This document shows positions 26,014 to 34,017 of a DNA stretch of 39,078 nt, piece after piece. Within the stretch, counting starts at the first letter, position 1; every line of letters begins with the position of its first letter. The notes beneath the pieces are model-generated. The model saw only the letters and a list, made by a program, of their open reading frames with translations. It did no database searches and was not told the DNA's origin. Origin of the DNA: an uncultured Wenzhouxiangella sp. (GTDB lineage Bacteria; Pseudomonadota; Gammaproteobacteria; Xanthomonadales; Wenzhouxiangellaceae); contig CALEIM010000105.1 in the NCBI GenBank assembly GCA_937876395.1, positions 1 through 39,078 of the forward strand, in the 5' to 3' direction. A program made the translations under genes and the position numbers.

Positions 26014-26928
26014 TCAGACGACCTGAGCCGGCTGAACGTAGGAAATCGGTGCGGCTCCACCGTCTTCGAAAGTCACCTCTTCCCAGGCTTCCTGATCGGC
26101 CAGCAGGGTGCGAACAAGCTGGTTGTTGAGTTCGTGGCCGGATTTGTGGCCATAGAAGGCGCCGATGGGATTGCGGCCCATCATGTACAGATCGCCAATG
26201 GCGTCGAGCACCTTGTGCTTGACGAATTCGTCATCGTAGCGCAGGCCGTTTTCGTTGAGCACCCGATAATCATCGAGCACGACGGCATTGTCGAGGCTGC
26301 CGCCCAGGACCAGGTTGCGCTGGCGCAGGTATTCGATATCGCGCATGAAGCCGAAAGTGCGCGCGCGGGCGACTTCCTTCAGGTAGGAGGTGGTTGAAAA
26401 ATCAATATCGGCACGGCAGGAATGCGAGCGGATGACCGGATGATCGAACTCGATCGTGAAATTGACGCGAAAACCGTCCTCGGGCTCGAAGCGGGCCCAG
26501 CGATCTTCGTCGCGCACCTCGACGGTCTTCTTGATGCGAATAAAGCGCTTGGGCGCATTCTGCTCGGCAATTCCGGCGGACTGGATCAGGAAGGCGAACG
26601 GGCCGGCGCTGCCGTCCATGATCGGCACTTCAGCCGCGCTCAAGTCCACGTACAGGTTGTCGATGCCCAATCCGGCCAGGGCCGACATCAGGTGTTCGAC
26701 CGTGGCCACGCGTACGCCTTCGTCGCTGACCATGGTGGTCGACAAGGCCGTGTCGCGCACAAGCTTGGGATCAACCTTGAGCTCCACGACCGGATCAAGG
26801 TCAACGCGGCGGAAGACTATGCCGCTGTTGACCGGCGCCGGGCGCAGGGTCATAAGGACTTTCTCACCGCTGTGGAGACCGACACCGGTGGCACGAATTA
26901 CGTTTTTCAGACTTCTTTGTCGGATCAA
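26014..26928 (-). CDS. lpxC: LpxC, UDP-3-O-acyl-N-acetylglucosamine deacetylase
   Basis: A 304-residue zinc deacetylase for the committed step of lipid A synthesis. The zinc ligands are H79 in ATVEHLMSAL and the H and D of HKVLDAIGD, the catalytic histidine is in KSGHELNN, and VPIMDGSAGPF is conserved. TTG 26926-26928 is chosen as start because it gives the family N-terminus IRQRSLKNVIRATGVGLHSG and falls just after a predicted promoter. An upstream GTG at 26970 lies inside that promoter. The gene closes the dcw cluster, showing that a gram-negative outer membrane is built. Confidence 0.93.
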   Translation of the reverse strand: MIRQRSLKNVIRATGVGLHSGEKVLMTLRPAPVNSGIVFRRVDLDPVVELKVDPKLVRDTALSTTMVSDEGVRVATVEHLMSALAGLGIDNLYVDLSAAEVPIMDGSAGPFAFLIQSAGIAEQNAPKRFIRIKKTVEVRDEDRWARFEPEDGFRVNFTIEFDHPVIRSHSCRADIDFSTTSYLKEVARARTFGFMRDIEYLRQRNLVLGGSLDNAVVLDDYRVLNENGLRYDDEFVKHKVLDAIGDLYMMGRNPIGAFYGHKSGHELNNQLVRTLLADQEAWEEVTFEDGGAAPISYVQPAQVV

Positions 26929-26960
26929 TGCACTGGCCCGATGGCTGGTAGACGCGGCGG

Positions 26961-26969
26961 AGCATAGCA
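26961..26969 (-). promoter_or_regulatory. Extended -10 promoter of lpxC
   Basis: On the minus strand TG-C-TATGCT (plus 26961-26969) is an extended -10 with no good -35, although a T-rich tract lies upstream. Transcription would start near 26954, giving a short leader of about 26 bases before the TTG start. Confidence 0.5.
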
Positions 26970-27009
26970 CAGGAAGACGTGGTAAAAAAGCAATTTTTCG
27001 TCAAAAGCG

Positions 27010-27037
27010 CCACACTTGTTGCCCAAAAACCACACTT
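27010..27037. repeat. Direct repeat CCACACTT, 20-bp period, upstream of lpxC
   Basis: CCACACTT occurs at 27010-27017 and 27030-27037, exactly two helical turns apart, 40-75 bases upstream of the lpxC -10. It is flanked by two copies of a TTTTTCGTCA-like sequence (near 26993-27003 and 27045-27055). Such phasing suggests binding by a regulator on one face of the DNA; none is identified. Confidence 0.45.
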
Positions 27038-27149
27038 ATCGTCGTTTTTTCGTCATAAGGCGGCCAATTCGGACTTCCGTGGCGAGTCGGAAGCCCGTTG
27101 GCCGGCAACAGTCCGTCCGTTCTGAACACCTCGTGCGCCGCTGTTTCGC

Positions 27150-28322
27150 TCAGTCAGCCTGGTTGCGCAAGAAAGCCGGAATATCGAGATAGTCGAGCTG
27201 TTTTTGCTCGCCAAACAGCTTTTGACTTTCGCCCGTCTCGGCCGGTTCGCGCGGCTGAGCAGTCTGCTCAACATGCTGCTCGGCGTCGGTCGCCCGAAAG
27301 ACCGGCCGGCTATCGGTGCCGGTACGGATGATCTTCATCGGCTTTTCCTGGCGCTTGGGGCGCTTTTGGCCCAGGCCGGTGGCGACCACGGTCACGCGCA
27401 GCTCGTCGGTCATGTCCGGATCGATCACGGTGCCCACCACCACAGTGGCGTCCTCGCTGGCCAGATCGGCCACCGTGGTGCCGACTTCCTCGAACTCCTT
27501 CATGCTCAGATTCATGCCGGCGGTGACGTTGACCAGAATGCCGCAGGCGCCGTTGAGGTCGACATCTTCGAGCAGCGGCGAACCAATTGCCGACTGGGCC
27601 GCCATCAGCGCGCGATCTTCACCCTTGGCGGTGCCGGCACCCATCATCGCCATGCCCATCTCGCTCATCACGGTGCGCACATCGGCGAAGTCGACGTTGA
27701 TCAGACCGGGTCGGGTAATCAGTTCGGCGATGCCCTGAACGGCGCCGGACAGGACCTGGTTGGCCGAGCGGAAGGCATCGAGCAGGGTGACATCCGAGCC
27801 CAGCACGCTGAGCAGCTTGGCGTTGGGAATGGTAATCAGGGAATCGACATGATGACTCAGCTCATCAATTCCCTGCTGGGCAATCGCCATGCGCCGCTGA
27901 CCCTCAAAGGGAAACGGCTTGGTGACCACCGCTACGGTGAGAATGCCCATCTCCTTGGCGGTATGGGCGACCACCGGGGCGGCGCCCGTGCCGGTACCGC
28001 CGCCCATGCCGGCGGTGATGAACACCATATCGCAGCCGTCGAGCATTTCGCTGATGCGGTCACGATCCTCCAGCGCAGACTGACGCCCGACTTCCGGGTT
28101 GGCGCCAGCGCCAAGGCCGCGGGTCACGCTCGATCCGATCTGCAGGGTGGTTTTGCCGGCAAAGTTGCGCAGCGCCTGAGAATCGGTATTGATGCACACG
28201 AACTCGACGCCATCAATTTCCGATTCGACCATCTGGTTGACGGCATTCCCGCCGCCACCGCCGATGCCGACGACCTTGATGGTCGCTCCGGGGGTGTAAT
28301 TTTCAATCAGTTCAAAAGGCAT
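27150..28322 (-). CDS. ftsZ: FtsZ, tubulin-like cell division GTPase
   Basis: A 390-residue protein that polymerises at mid-cell as the Z ring. The GTP loop GMGGGTGTG is at 105-113, GIGGGGGNAVNQM at 19-31, and NVDFADVRTVMSEMGMAMMG is the T7-loop region. A variable linker follows, and the conserved tail LDYLDIPAFLRNQAD (376-390) binds FtsA and ZipA. AAAGGAG lies 7-13 bases before ATG 28322. Unlike the upstream dcw genes, it is separated from ftsA by 315 bases. Confidence 0.97.
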   Translation of the reverse strand: MPFELIENYTPGATIKVVGIGGGGGNAVNQMVESEIDGVEFVCINTDSQALRNFAGKTTLQIGSSVTRGLGAGANPEVGRQSALEDRDRISEMLDGCDMVFITAGMGGGTGTGAAPVVAHTAKEMGILTVAVVTKPFPFEGQRRMAIAQQGIDELSHHVDSLITIPNAKLLSVLGSDVTLLDAFRSANQVLSGAVQGIAELITRPGLINVDFADVRTVMSEMGMAMMGAGTAKGEDRALMAAQSAIGSPLLEDVDLNGACGILVNVTAGMNLSMKEFEEVGTTVADLASEDATVVVGTVIDPDMTDELRVTVVATGLGQKRPKRQEKPMKIIRTGTDSRPVFRATDAEQHVEQTAQPREPAETGESQKLFGEQKQLDYLDIPAFLRNQAD

Positions 28323-28637
28323 ATCGTGTTCTCCTTTCGCTCGCCATATTGATCAACAGTTTTCCGGACTTCCGCCCGAACGCTACTTCGCAAAGGGATG
28401 GCGGCACGCGTCTTCTTGTCGGACGCTTTGTGCCGCTCCCGTGCCTTGCCCGAGATACATCGAGGCTGGCCATCCAACCCGCATATTTCACGAATTCCAC
28501 ACGCCCTCGCTGGTCTCTTGTCGGCACAAGGTTTTTTCCTCAGTCGGCCGGATCGCTGAATACGGCGCTCCTTTGGAAAACCCCTTGTGCGAACAATATC
28601 CTGCGCGATCATCGTGCGAATCCATCCAACATGCGGG
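28323..28637 (-). other. ftsA-ftsZ spacer, non-coding, with inverted and direct repeats
   Basis: A stretch of 315 bases with no credible gene in a cluster where all upstream neighbours overlap. It holds a 14-bp-arm inverted repeat (28524-28590) and, on the minus strand, two copies of GTTGGATGG (one near each end of the inverted repeat region). It probably carries extra ftsZ promoters or a regulatory leader; no hexamer pair close to consensus was found by eye. Confidence 0.45.
28524..28590. repeat. Inverted repeat with 14-bp arms in the ftsA-ftsZ spacer
   Basis: The arms GCACAAGGTTTTTT (28524-28537) and AAAACCCCTTGTGC (28577-28590) match at 12 of 14 pairs and are separated by 39 bases. In the leftward mRNA it would fold as a long stem-loop about 200 bases before the ftsZ start, or it may be two half-sites for a DNA-binding protein. 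Confidence 0.5.
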
Positions 28638-29867
28638 TTAAAATTCCCCCTGGAACCAGTTGCGAATCCGGTTCCAGAGACTTTCTCCGCCGCGCGCCAG
28701 TCCTGTGCGACGCGGCGAATCCATGCGGCTGCCGTAGATCAACAGGCCCACGCCGGTGGCGTGAATCTGGTTGTTGACCACTTCGGACAGCCCGGTCACA
28801 TGCTGGGGCGCGCCCAGGCGCACCGGCATATGCAAAATTTCTTCAGCCAGCTCAGCAACGCCTTCCATCTTTGAGCCGCCGCCGGTCAGCACCAGGCCGG
28901 CCGGGATGCGCGCCTCGAAGCCGGACTGGCGAAGCTGCTTGTGGACGTGATGAAACAGCTCGCGGTAGCGAGCTTCCACCACTTGTGCCAGGGTCTGGCG
29001 TTCAAGCCTGCGGGGCGGTCGATCGCCGACGCTCGGCACCTGGATGGTTTCATCGGAACTGGCCATCTGTTCAAGTGCGCAGGCGTACTTGACCTTGATT
29101 TCCTCGGCGTGCAGGGTCGGCGTGCGCAGCGCCACGGCGATGTCATTGGTGACCAGATCGCCGGCAATCGGAATGCAGGTCGTGTGGCGAATCGCGCCTT
29201 CGGTAAACACGGCCACATCGGTAGTGCCCGCGCCAATATCGACCAGGGCAATGCCGAGATCTTTTTCATCGCGGCTGAGCACGGCATGACTGGCGGCAAG
29301 CTGCTGCAAAATCAGGTCATCGACCTGCAAACCGCAACGGGCCACGCATTTGGTCACGTTCTGAACCGCGCTGACCGCCGCGATCACCAGGTGCACGCGC
29401 GCTTCCAGGCGCACGCCGGACATGCCGACCGGCTGACGAATGCCATCGGTGGAATCAATCAGGTATTCCTGCGGCAGCACATGGAGAATGCGCTGATCGG
29501 CCGGAATGGCGACCGCGCGCGCCGATTCAAGCACGCGTTCGACATCGCCGTCGGTGACTTCCTTGTCGCGAATCGCCACCGCGCCGTGCGAATTCAGCGA
29601 GCTGATATGGCTGCCGGTAATCCCGGCAAACACCGAATGGATCTGGCAGTCGGCCATCAGCTCGGCTTCCTCGATGGCGCGCTGAATCGATTGCTCAGTC
29701 GACTCGATATCGACCACCACCCCGCGTTTGAGCCCGTGCGAGGGATGCGAGCCCAGTCCGACCACTTCGACCTGCCCGTCATGCTGCACCTCGCCGACGA
29801 TGGCGACGATCTTGCTGGTGCCGATATCCAGTCCAACGACCAGCGATTTGTCCGCTCGCTTAGCCAT
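28638..29867 (-). CDS. ftsA: FtsA, actin-like membrane anchor of the Z ring
   Basis: A 409-residue actin-fold ATPase that links FtsZ to the inner membrane and recruits later division proteins. Visible are LVVGLDIGTSKIVAIVGEV at the N-terminus, the 1C domain with AGITGSHI, ALVDIGAGTTDVAVF in the phosphate-binding part, and LTGGGSKMEGVAELAEEIL. The last residues (SLWNRIRNWFQGEF) form the amphipathic membrane-binding helix. The start is ATG 29865-29867, overlapping ftsQ by 8 bases. Confidence 0.96.
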   Translation of the reverse strand: MAKRADKSLVVGLDIGTSKIVAIVGEVQHDGQVEVVGLGSHPSHGLKRGVVVDIESTEQSIQRAIEEAELMADCQIHSVFAGITGSHISSLNSHGAVAIRDKEVTDGDVERVLESARAVAIPADQRILHVLPQEYLIDSTDGIRQPVGMSGVRLEARVHLVIAAVSAVQNVTKCVARCGLQVDDLILQQLAASHAVLSRDEKDLGIALVDIGAGTTDVAVFTEGAIRHTTCIPIAGDLVTNDIAVALRTPTLHAEEIKVKYACALEQMASSDETIQVPSVGDRPPRRLERQTLAQVVEARYRELFHHVHKQLRQSGFEARIPAGLVLTGGGSKMEGVAELAEEILHMPVRLGAPQHVTGLSEVVNNQIHATGVGLLIYGSRMDSPRRTGLARGGESLWNRIRNWFQGEF

Positions 29868-30633
29868 GCGTTTGCAAATCTCCCGTATCCATGGATTGTT
29901 CAGACGGCGGCTCAGCGGCCGCCCGGCGCAGCGCCAGGCCATTGGTGTAGCGCATATCGATGGCGATAATGCGTCCTCCATGGCCGGGCAGCCCGCTCTG
30001 GATGGTGATGTAGCGCTCCAGGCGCTCCATCACCTGCTCACGACCCAACAGCAGGGTCAAATCATTGTCGAGCGTGACCTTCCAGGCACCGCGCGCATCC
30101 ACCTTCAAGGCCAGAACGTCACGCCCGATGGTGCCGAGCCGATCGCGCATCTGCAGCCAGCGCGTGAGCACCCGCTCACGCACCGCCTCGGGACCTTCAA
30201 GCTGCGTCAGGCCCTGCATGCCGACGCTGCCGCTGACGTGAAATACCTCACCGCGGTCGCTGAGCAGGCCGTCTTCATTCCAGCGGGCCACCGGGCGATG
30301 CTCTTCAACGGCGATGCGCAGGGCGTCGGGCCAGTGTCGGCTGACCTCGGCTCCGGCGACCCAGGGCAGCGCCTCGACCCGCTCGCGCACCTGGTCGAGA
30401 TCAACCGCGAAGTAGCCGCGTCCGGCCGGCGCGGCAACCGCTGCCCGCACCTGGCTTGCGCTGCTGCGCTGCAGTTCGCCTTCGACATCCAGCCAGCGGA
30501 TCGGCCACTGCTCGGCGCCGATCAGACCCGACCGCAGCCACAGCGCCAGCAGCACGATGCTGCCGACCAGCAGGATGGATGCCAGCCAGGCTGGCCTCAG
30601 CCTGCGTTCAGGCTGGTTTCCAGAATCCGCCAT
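29860..30633 (-). CDS. ftsQ: FtsQ, bitopic cell division protein
   Basis: A 257-residue inner-membrane protein with a short cytoplasmic N-terminus (basic, RRLRPAW), one transmembrane segment (LASILLVGSIVLLALWL at about 17-33) and a periplasmic POTRA domain (VEGELQRSSASQVRAAVAA, GYFAVDLDQVRERVEALPWVAGAEVSRHWPDALRIAVEEHRPVARW). It bridges FtsA/FtsK to FtsL-FtsB. ATG 30631-30633 lies 37 bases inside ddl, the largest overlap in the cluster, which suggests tight coupling. Confidence 0.93.
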   Translation of the reverse strand: MADSGNQPERRLRPAWLASILLVGSIVLLALWLRSGLIGAEQWPIRWLDVEGELQRSSASQVRAAVAAPAGRGYFAVDLDQVRERVEALPWVAGAEVSRHWPDALRIAVEEHRPVARWNEDGLLSDRGEVFHVSGSVGMQGLTQLEGPEAVRERVLTRWLQMRDRLGTIGRDVLALKVDARGAWKVTLDNDLTLLLGREQVMERLERYITIQSGLPGHGGRIIAIDMRYTNGLALRRAAAEPPSEQSMDTGDLQTHG

Positions 30634-31526
30634 ACCAGTTCCTCAAATTCAATTCCGGCCGCGCGGGCGGCCATGGGCATGAGCGATTGATCGGTCATGC
30701 CCGGCGTGGTGTTGACCTCCAGCAGCCAGGCCTGGTCATCGTTATCCAGCATCAAATCAACCCGTCCCCAGCCGGAAGTGCCGAGCACCTGAAAAGCCTC
30801 CAGGCACAGGCCGGCCAGGCGCGCTTCGCTTTTTTCATCCAGATCACTGGGGCAGCGATAGCGGGTATCACCTGATTCGTACTTGGCCTCGTAGTCATAG
30901 AACTCGCGCTCGGTTTCGAGCCGAATCAGCGGCAGCACCCGCTCGCCGAGAATCGCGGCCGTGTATTCACGGCCTTCAATCATCTGCTCGACCAGCACCG
31001 TGGGGTCGTAGGCCAGCGCCTTGTCGATCGCAGCGACCAGCTGATCCGGCTCCGTCACCCGGCTCATGCCGAGGCTTGAACCCTCGCGGGCAGGCTTGAC
31101 GAACAGCGGCGCTGAAAGTACCCCGAGTACCGCGGCGGCATCCGACGAGTGATGGGCTACAGCCCACGCCGGCGTAGGCAGTCCGCAGGCGGTAAACACC
31201 CGCTTGCTCTGCAGCTTGTCCATCGACAGCGCCGAGGCGAGCACGTCCGATCCGGTGACCGGTACGCCATAGACCTTGAGCGCACCCTGCAGCGTGCCGT
31301 CTTCGCCGCCGCGGCCGTGTAGCAAATTGAATACCCGATCGTAGTGACCGGCGGCGACCTGCTCCAGCAAACGCCGGGGACCATCGACGATGCTGAAGCG
31401 AATGCCAAGTCGCTCTAGAGCCTGAGCGATCGCTGCGCCGCCGCGCAGCGAGACTTCGCGCTCGCCGCTTTCGCCACCAATGACCAGGGCGACGTGGCCA
31501 AACTTGCGCGGGTCACGAGCGCTCAT
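30597..31526 (-). CDS. ddl: D-alanine-D-alanine ligase
   Basis: A 309-residue ATP-grasp enzyme that makes the D-Ala-D-Ala dipeptide of peptidoglycan precursors. LVIGGESGEREVSLRGGAAIA opens the protein, LLHGRGGEDGTLQGALKVYGVPVTGSDVLASALSMDK follows, and VLVEQMIEGREYTAAILGE, RVDLMLDNDDQAWLLEVNTTPGMTDQSLMPMAARAAG carry the ATP and product contacts. The length and dcw position match DdlB. ATG 31526 overlaps the murC stop by 4 bases. Confidence 0.95.
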   Translation of the reverse strand: MSARDPRKFGHVALVIGGESGEREVSLRGGAAIAQALERLGIRFSIVDGPRRLLEQVAAGHYDRVFNLLHGRGGEDGTLQGALKVYGVPVTGSDVLASALSMDKLQSKRVFTACGLPTPAWAVAHHSSDAAAVLGVLSAPLFVKPAREGSSLGMSRVTEPDQLVAAIDKALAYDPTVLVEQMIEGREYTAAILGERVLPLIRLETEREFYDYEAKYESGDTRYRCPSDLDEKSEARLAGLCLEAFQVLGTSGWGRVDLMLDNDDQAWLLEVNTTPGMTDQSLMPMAARAAGIEFEELVWRILETSLNAG

Positions 31527-32950
31527 GCAGCCTCTCCCGCGTAGCGCTGGCGCAACAGCGCGCCCAAGCGGCCAACGTCACCGGCGCCGGTGACCAGCAG
31601 CAGATCCTCATCTTCGATCAGCTCGGGAAGCAGATCGAGCACTTCGACCACATCGGCAATGCGATGCACCGGCAGCTCGCGGCGGCGGATTACGGCCCGC
31701 GCCAGCACGTCGGCATCAATACCGGCGAGCGGCTGTTCTCCGGCGGCATAAATATCGGCCAGCACCACGACATCGGCGCTGGCCAGAACGCGCGCGAAAT
31801 CATCGAACAGATCGCGCGTGCGGGTGTAGCGATGCGGCTGAAACATCAGCACCAGGCGGCGCTCCGGCCAGCCTTCTCGGGCGGCCTGGATCACCGCTTC
31901 AAGTTCGGTCGGGTGATGTCCATAGTCTTCAAAGGCCAGCGCACCACGCGCGCCGACGTTGAGCGTTCCGATTTCGGCAAAGCGCCGGCCGATACCGGCA
32001 AAGCCGTCCAGGCCACGCACGATTGCCGCCGCGTCAATGCCGATTTCGTGAGCTACGGCCGCAGCCCCCAGAGCGTTCAGGACATTGTGCCGACCCGGCT
32101 GAACCAGCCGCACCGGCAGCGGCGCGGCCTGACCCGGAAGGCACAGGCCGAAGTGCATGCGCGGACCGTCCTGGCGCAGGCCCACGGCGCGCACGTCGGC
32201 CTGCTCATCGAATCCGTAGCTGACCACGTTGCGACCAACATGCGGCACCAGTTCGGCGACGTGGGCATCGTCGATGCACAGCACGGCCACGCCGAAAAAC
32301 GGCAGGTGGTGCAGAAAATCGAGAAAAGCGCGCTGCAGCTGATCGAAGCTGCCCTGATAGGCATCGAGGTGATCGCGATCGATATTGGTGACCACCGAGA
32401 TGACCGGCTGCAGTTTGAGAAAGGAGCCGTCGGATTCATCGGCTTCGGCCACCAGGTAACGGCCCTTGCCCAGCCGCGCGCCGCTGCCAAAGGCATTGAC
32501 CAGGCCGCCGACGATGAAAGTTGGATCAAGCCCGCCTTCAGCCAGCAAGGTGGCAATCATTGATGTGGTGGTCGTCTTGCCGTGCGTGCCGGCCACCGCG
32601 ATGCCCTGGCGAAAGCGCATCAGCTCACCGAGCATTTCAGCGCGGGCGATCACCGGGATGCGCCGCTGGCGCGCAGCCATGATTTCTGGATTGTGTTCAC
32701 TGATCGCGCCGGAGACGACGACCACGTCGGCGCGGCCAAGATGCTCGGCGGCATGGCCAAAATGCACCTTCGCCCCGGCCTGCTGAAGCCGCTGCACGGC
32801 CGCTGAGCGCTGCACATCCGAGCCGCTGACCTCAAAACCGAGATTGAGCAGCACTTCGGCAATACCGCTCATGCCCGCCCCGCCGATGCCAACCAGGTGA
32901 ATTCGGCGGGTGCGATGCATCAGGCTCAGGGTATTGGCCAGCGGACTCAT
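31523..32950 (-). CDS. murC: MurC, UDP-N-acetylmuramate-L-alanine ligase
   Basis: A 475-residue Mur ligase that adds the first amino acid, L-alanine, to UDP-MurNAc. Visible are the N-terminal nucleotide fold IHLVGIGGAGMSGIAEVLLNLGFEVSGSD, the P-loop GTHGKTTTTSMIATLL, the lysine-bearing middle domain EADESDGSFLKLQP, NIDRDHLDAY, and the C-terminal DYGHHPTELEAV and FQPHRYTRTRDLFDDF. MurB, which often follows in the cluster, is absent here. It overlaps murG by 4 bases. Confidence 0.96.
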   Translation of the reverse strand: MSPLANTLSLMHRTRRIHLVGIGGAGMSGIAEVLLNLGFEVSGSDVQRSAAVQRLQQAGAKVHFGHAAEHLGRADVVVVSGAISEHNPEIMAARQRRIPVIARAEMLGELMRFRQGIAVAGTHGKTTTTSMIATLLAEGGLDPTFIVGGLVNAFGSGARLGKGRYLVAEADESDGSFLKLQPVISVVTNIDRDHLDAYQGSFDQLQRAFLDFLHHLPFFGVAVLCIDDAHVAELVPHVGRNVVSYGFDEQADVRAVGLRQDGPRMHFGLCLPGQAAPLPVRLVQPGRHNVLNALGAAAVAHEIGIDAAAIVRGLDGFAGIGRRFAEIGTLNVGARGALAFEDYGHHPTELEAVIQAAREGWPERRLVLMFQPHRYTRTRDLFDDFARVLASADVVVLADIYAAGEQPLAGIDADVLARAVIRRRELPVHRIADVVEVLDLLPELIEDEDLLLVTGAGDVGRLGALLRQRYAGEAA

Positions 32951-34017
32951 GCCATCACCTCCCGACAGGCCTGGGCGACCGCAGCCGCAGCGTCGGACCT
33001 GGCTTGCGAGCGGCCCTTCTCGGCCATCGTCAAAAGCTCGGCGCGATCCAGGCGGACCAGCTTGTCAGCCAGCCATTCGATGCTGAATTCCTGCTCGCGA
33101 ATCCGCCAGGCGGCCCCGGCATCGGCCAGGTAGCCGGCATTGACAAACTGGTGATCGTCAACCGCATGTGGAAACGGCACGAGCACGGCGGCCAGACCGA
33201 CGCAGGCCAGCTCGGACACGGTCAGCGCTCCGGCCCGGCAAACGGCCAGATCGGCCTCGCCCCAGGCGCCGGCCATGTCATCAATAAAGCCCACCACGTT
33301 TGCCTCAACGCCGGCTTCGGCATAGGCCAGGCGGGTGGCATCCAGTTCACGCCCCGCCTGGTGCAAAACCGCGGGACGCTGCGCTACCGGCAAACGGGCC
33401 AGGGCTGCCGGCACGATCCGGGCAAAAGCGCGGGCGCCGAGGCTGCCGCCGACCACCACCAGACGCAGTGGACCCTGCCGCCCGGCGAAGCGCACGGCGG
33501 GCTCGGCCAGCGCGGAGATCTCGTCTCGGACCGGGTTGCCGACCGGTTCGGCGCGGCGCAGGCCATCAGGAAAACCGCTCAGAATGCGCGCAGCCAGCGG
33601 TGCAAGCAGGCGGTTGGTCAGGCCGGCGATGGCGTTTTGCTCATGAATCAGCAGCGGAATACCCAGCGAGCGGGCTGCCAGCGCCCCAGGGCCAGCAACA
33701 TAGCCGCCCATGCTGAGCACACAGGCCGGCCGGCGCTGGCGAAGAATCCGGCGCGCGGCAATGCCTGCCCGCAGTACCCGCAGCGGTGCGCGCAGCCAGC
33801 CGCCCAGGCCGCGCCCGCGCAGTCCGTCAATATCAATCTGCTCAAGCTCGATTCCGGCTGCTGAAACGAGACGGTTCTCCATCCCGTTGGGCGTGCCCAG
33901 CCAGCTCACTTCCGCACCGTCGGCCTTGAGCCGTTCGGCCACGGCCAGGCCGGGAAAAATATGCCCGCCGGTTCCGGCGGCCATGATCATCACGCCCGAG
34001 CGGCTCAAACCTGCCAC
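32947..34017 (-). CDS. murG: MurG, lipid II-forming glycosyltransferase
   Basis: A 356-residue peripheral membrane GT28 enzyme that transfers N-acetylglucosamine from UDP-GlcNAc to lipid I. The glycine-rich loop MAAGTGGHIFPGLAVAERL opens the protein; LIHEQNAIAGLTNRLL, VVGGSLGARAFA and the donor-binding AGALTVSELACVGLAAVLVPFPHAVDDHQ follow. GTG or ATG near 34017 overlaps ftsW by 13 bases. Confidence 0.96.
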   Translation of the reverse strand: MAGLSRSGVMIMAAGTGGHIFPGLAVAERLKADGAEVSWLGTPNGMENRLVSAAGIELEQIDIDGLRGRGLGGWLRAPLRVLRAGIAARRILRQRRPACVLSMGGYVAGPGALAARSLGIPLLIHEQNAIAGLTNRLLAPLAARILSGFPDGLRRAEPVGNPVRDEISALAEPAVRFAGRQGPLRLVVVGGSLGARAFARIVPAALARLPVAQRPAVLHQAGRELDATRLAYAEAGVEANVVGFIDDMAGAWGEADLAVCRAGALTVSELACVGLAAVLVPFPHAVDDHQFVNAGYLADAGAAWRIREQEFSIEWLADKLVRLDRAELLTMAEKGRSQARSDAAAAVAQACREVMA

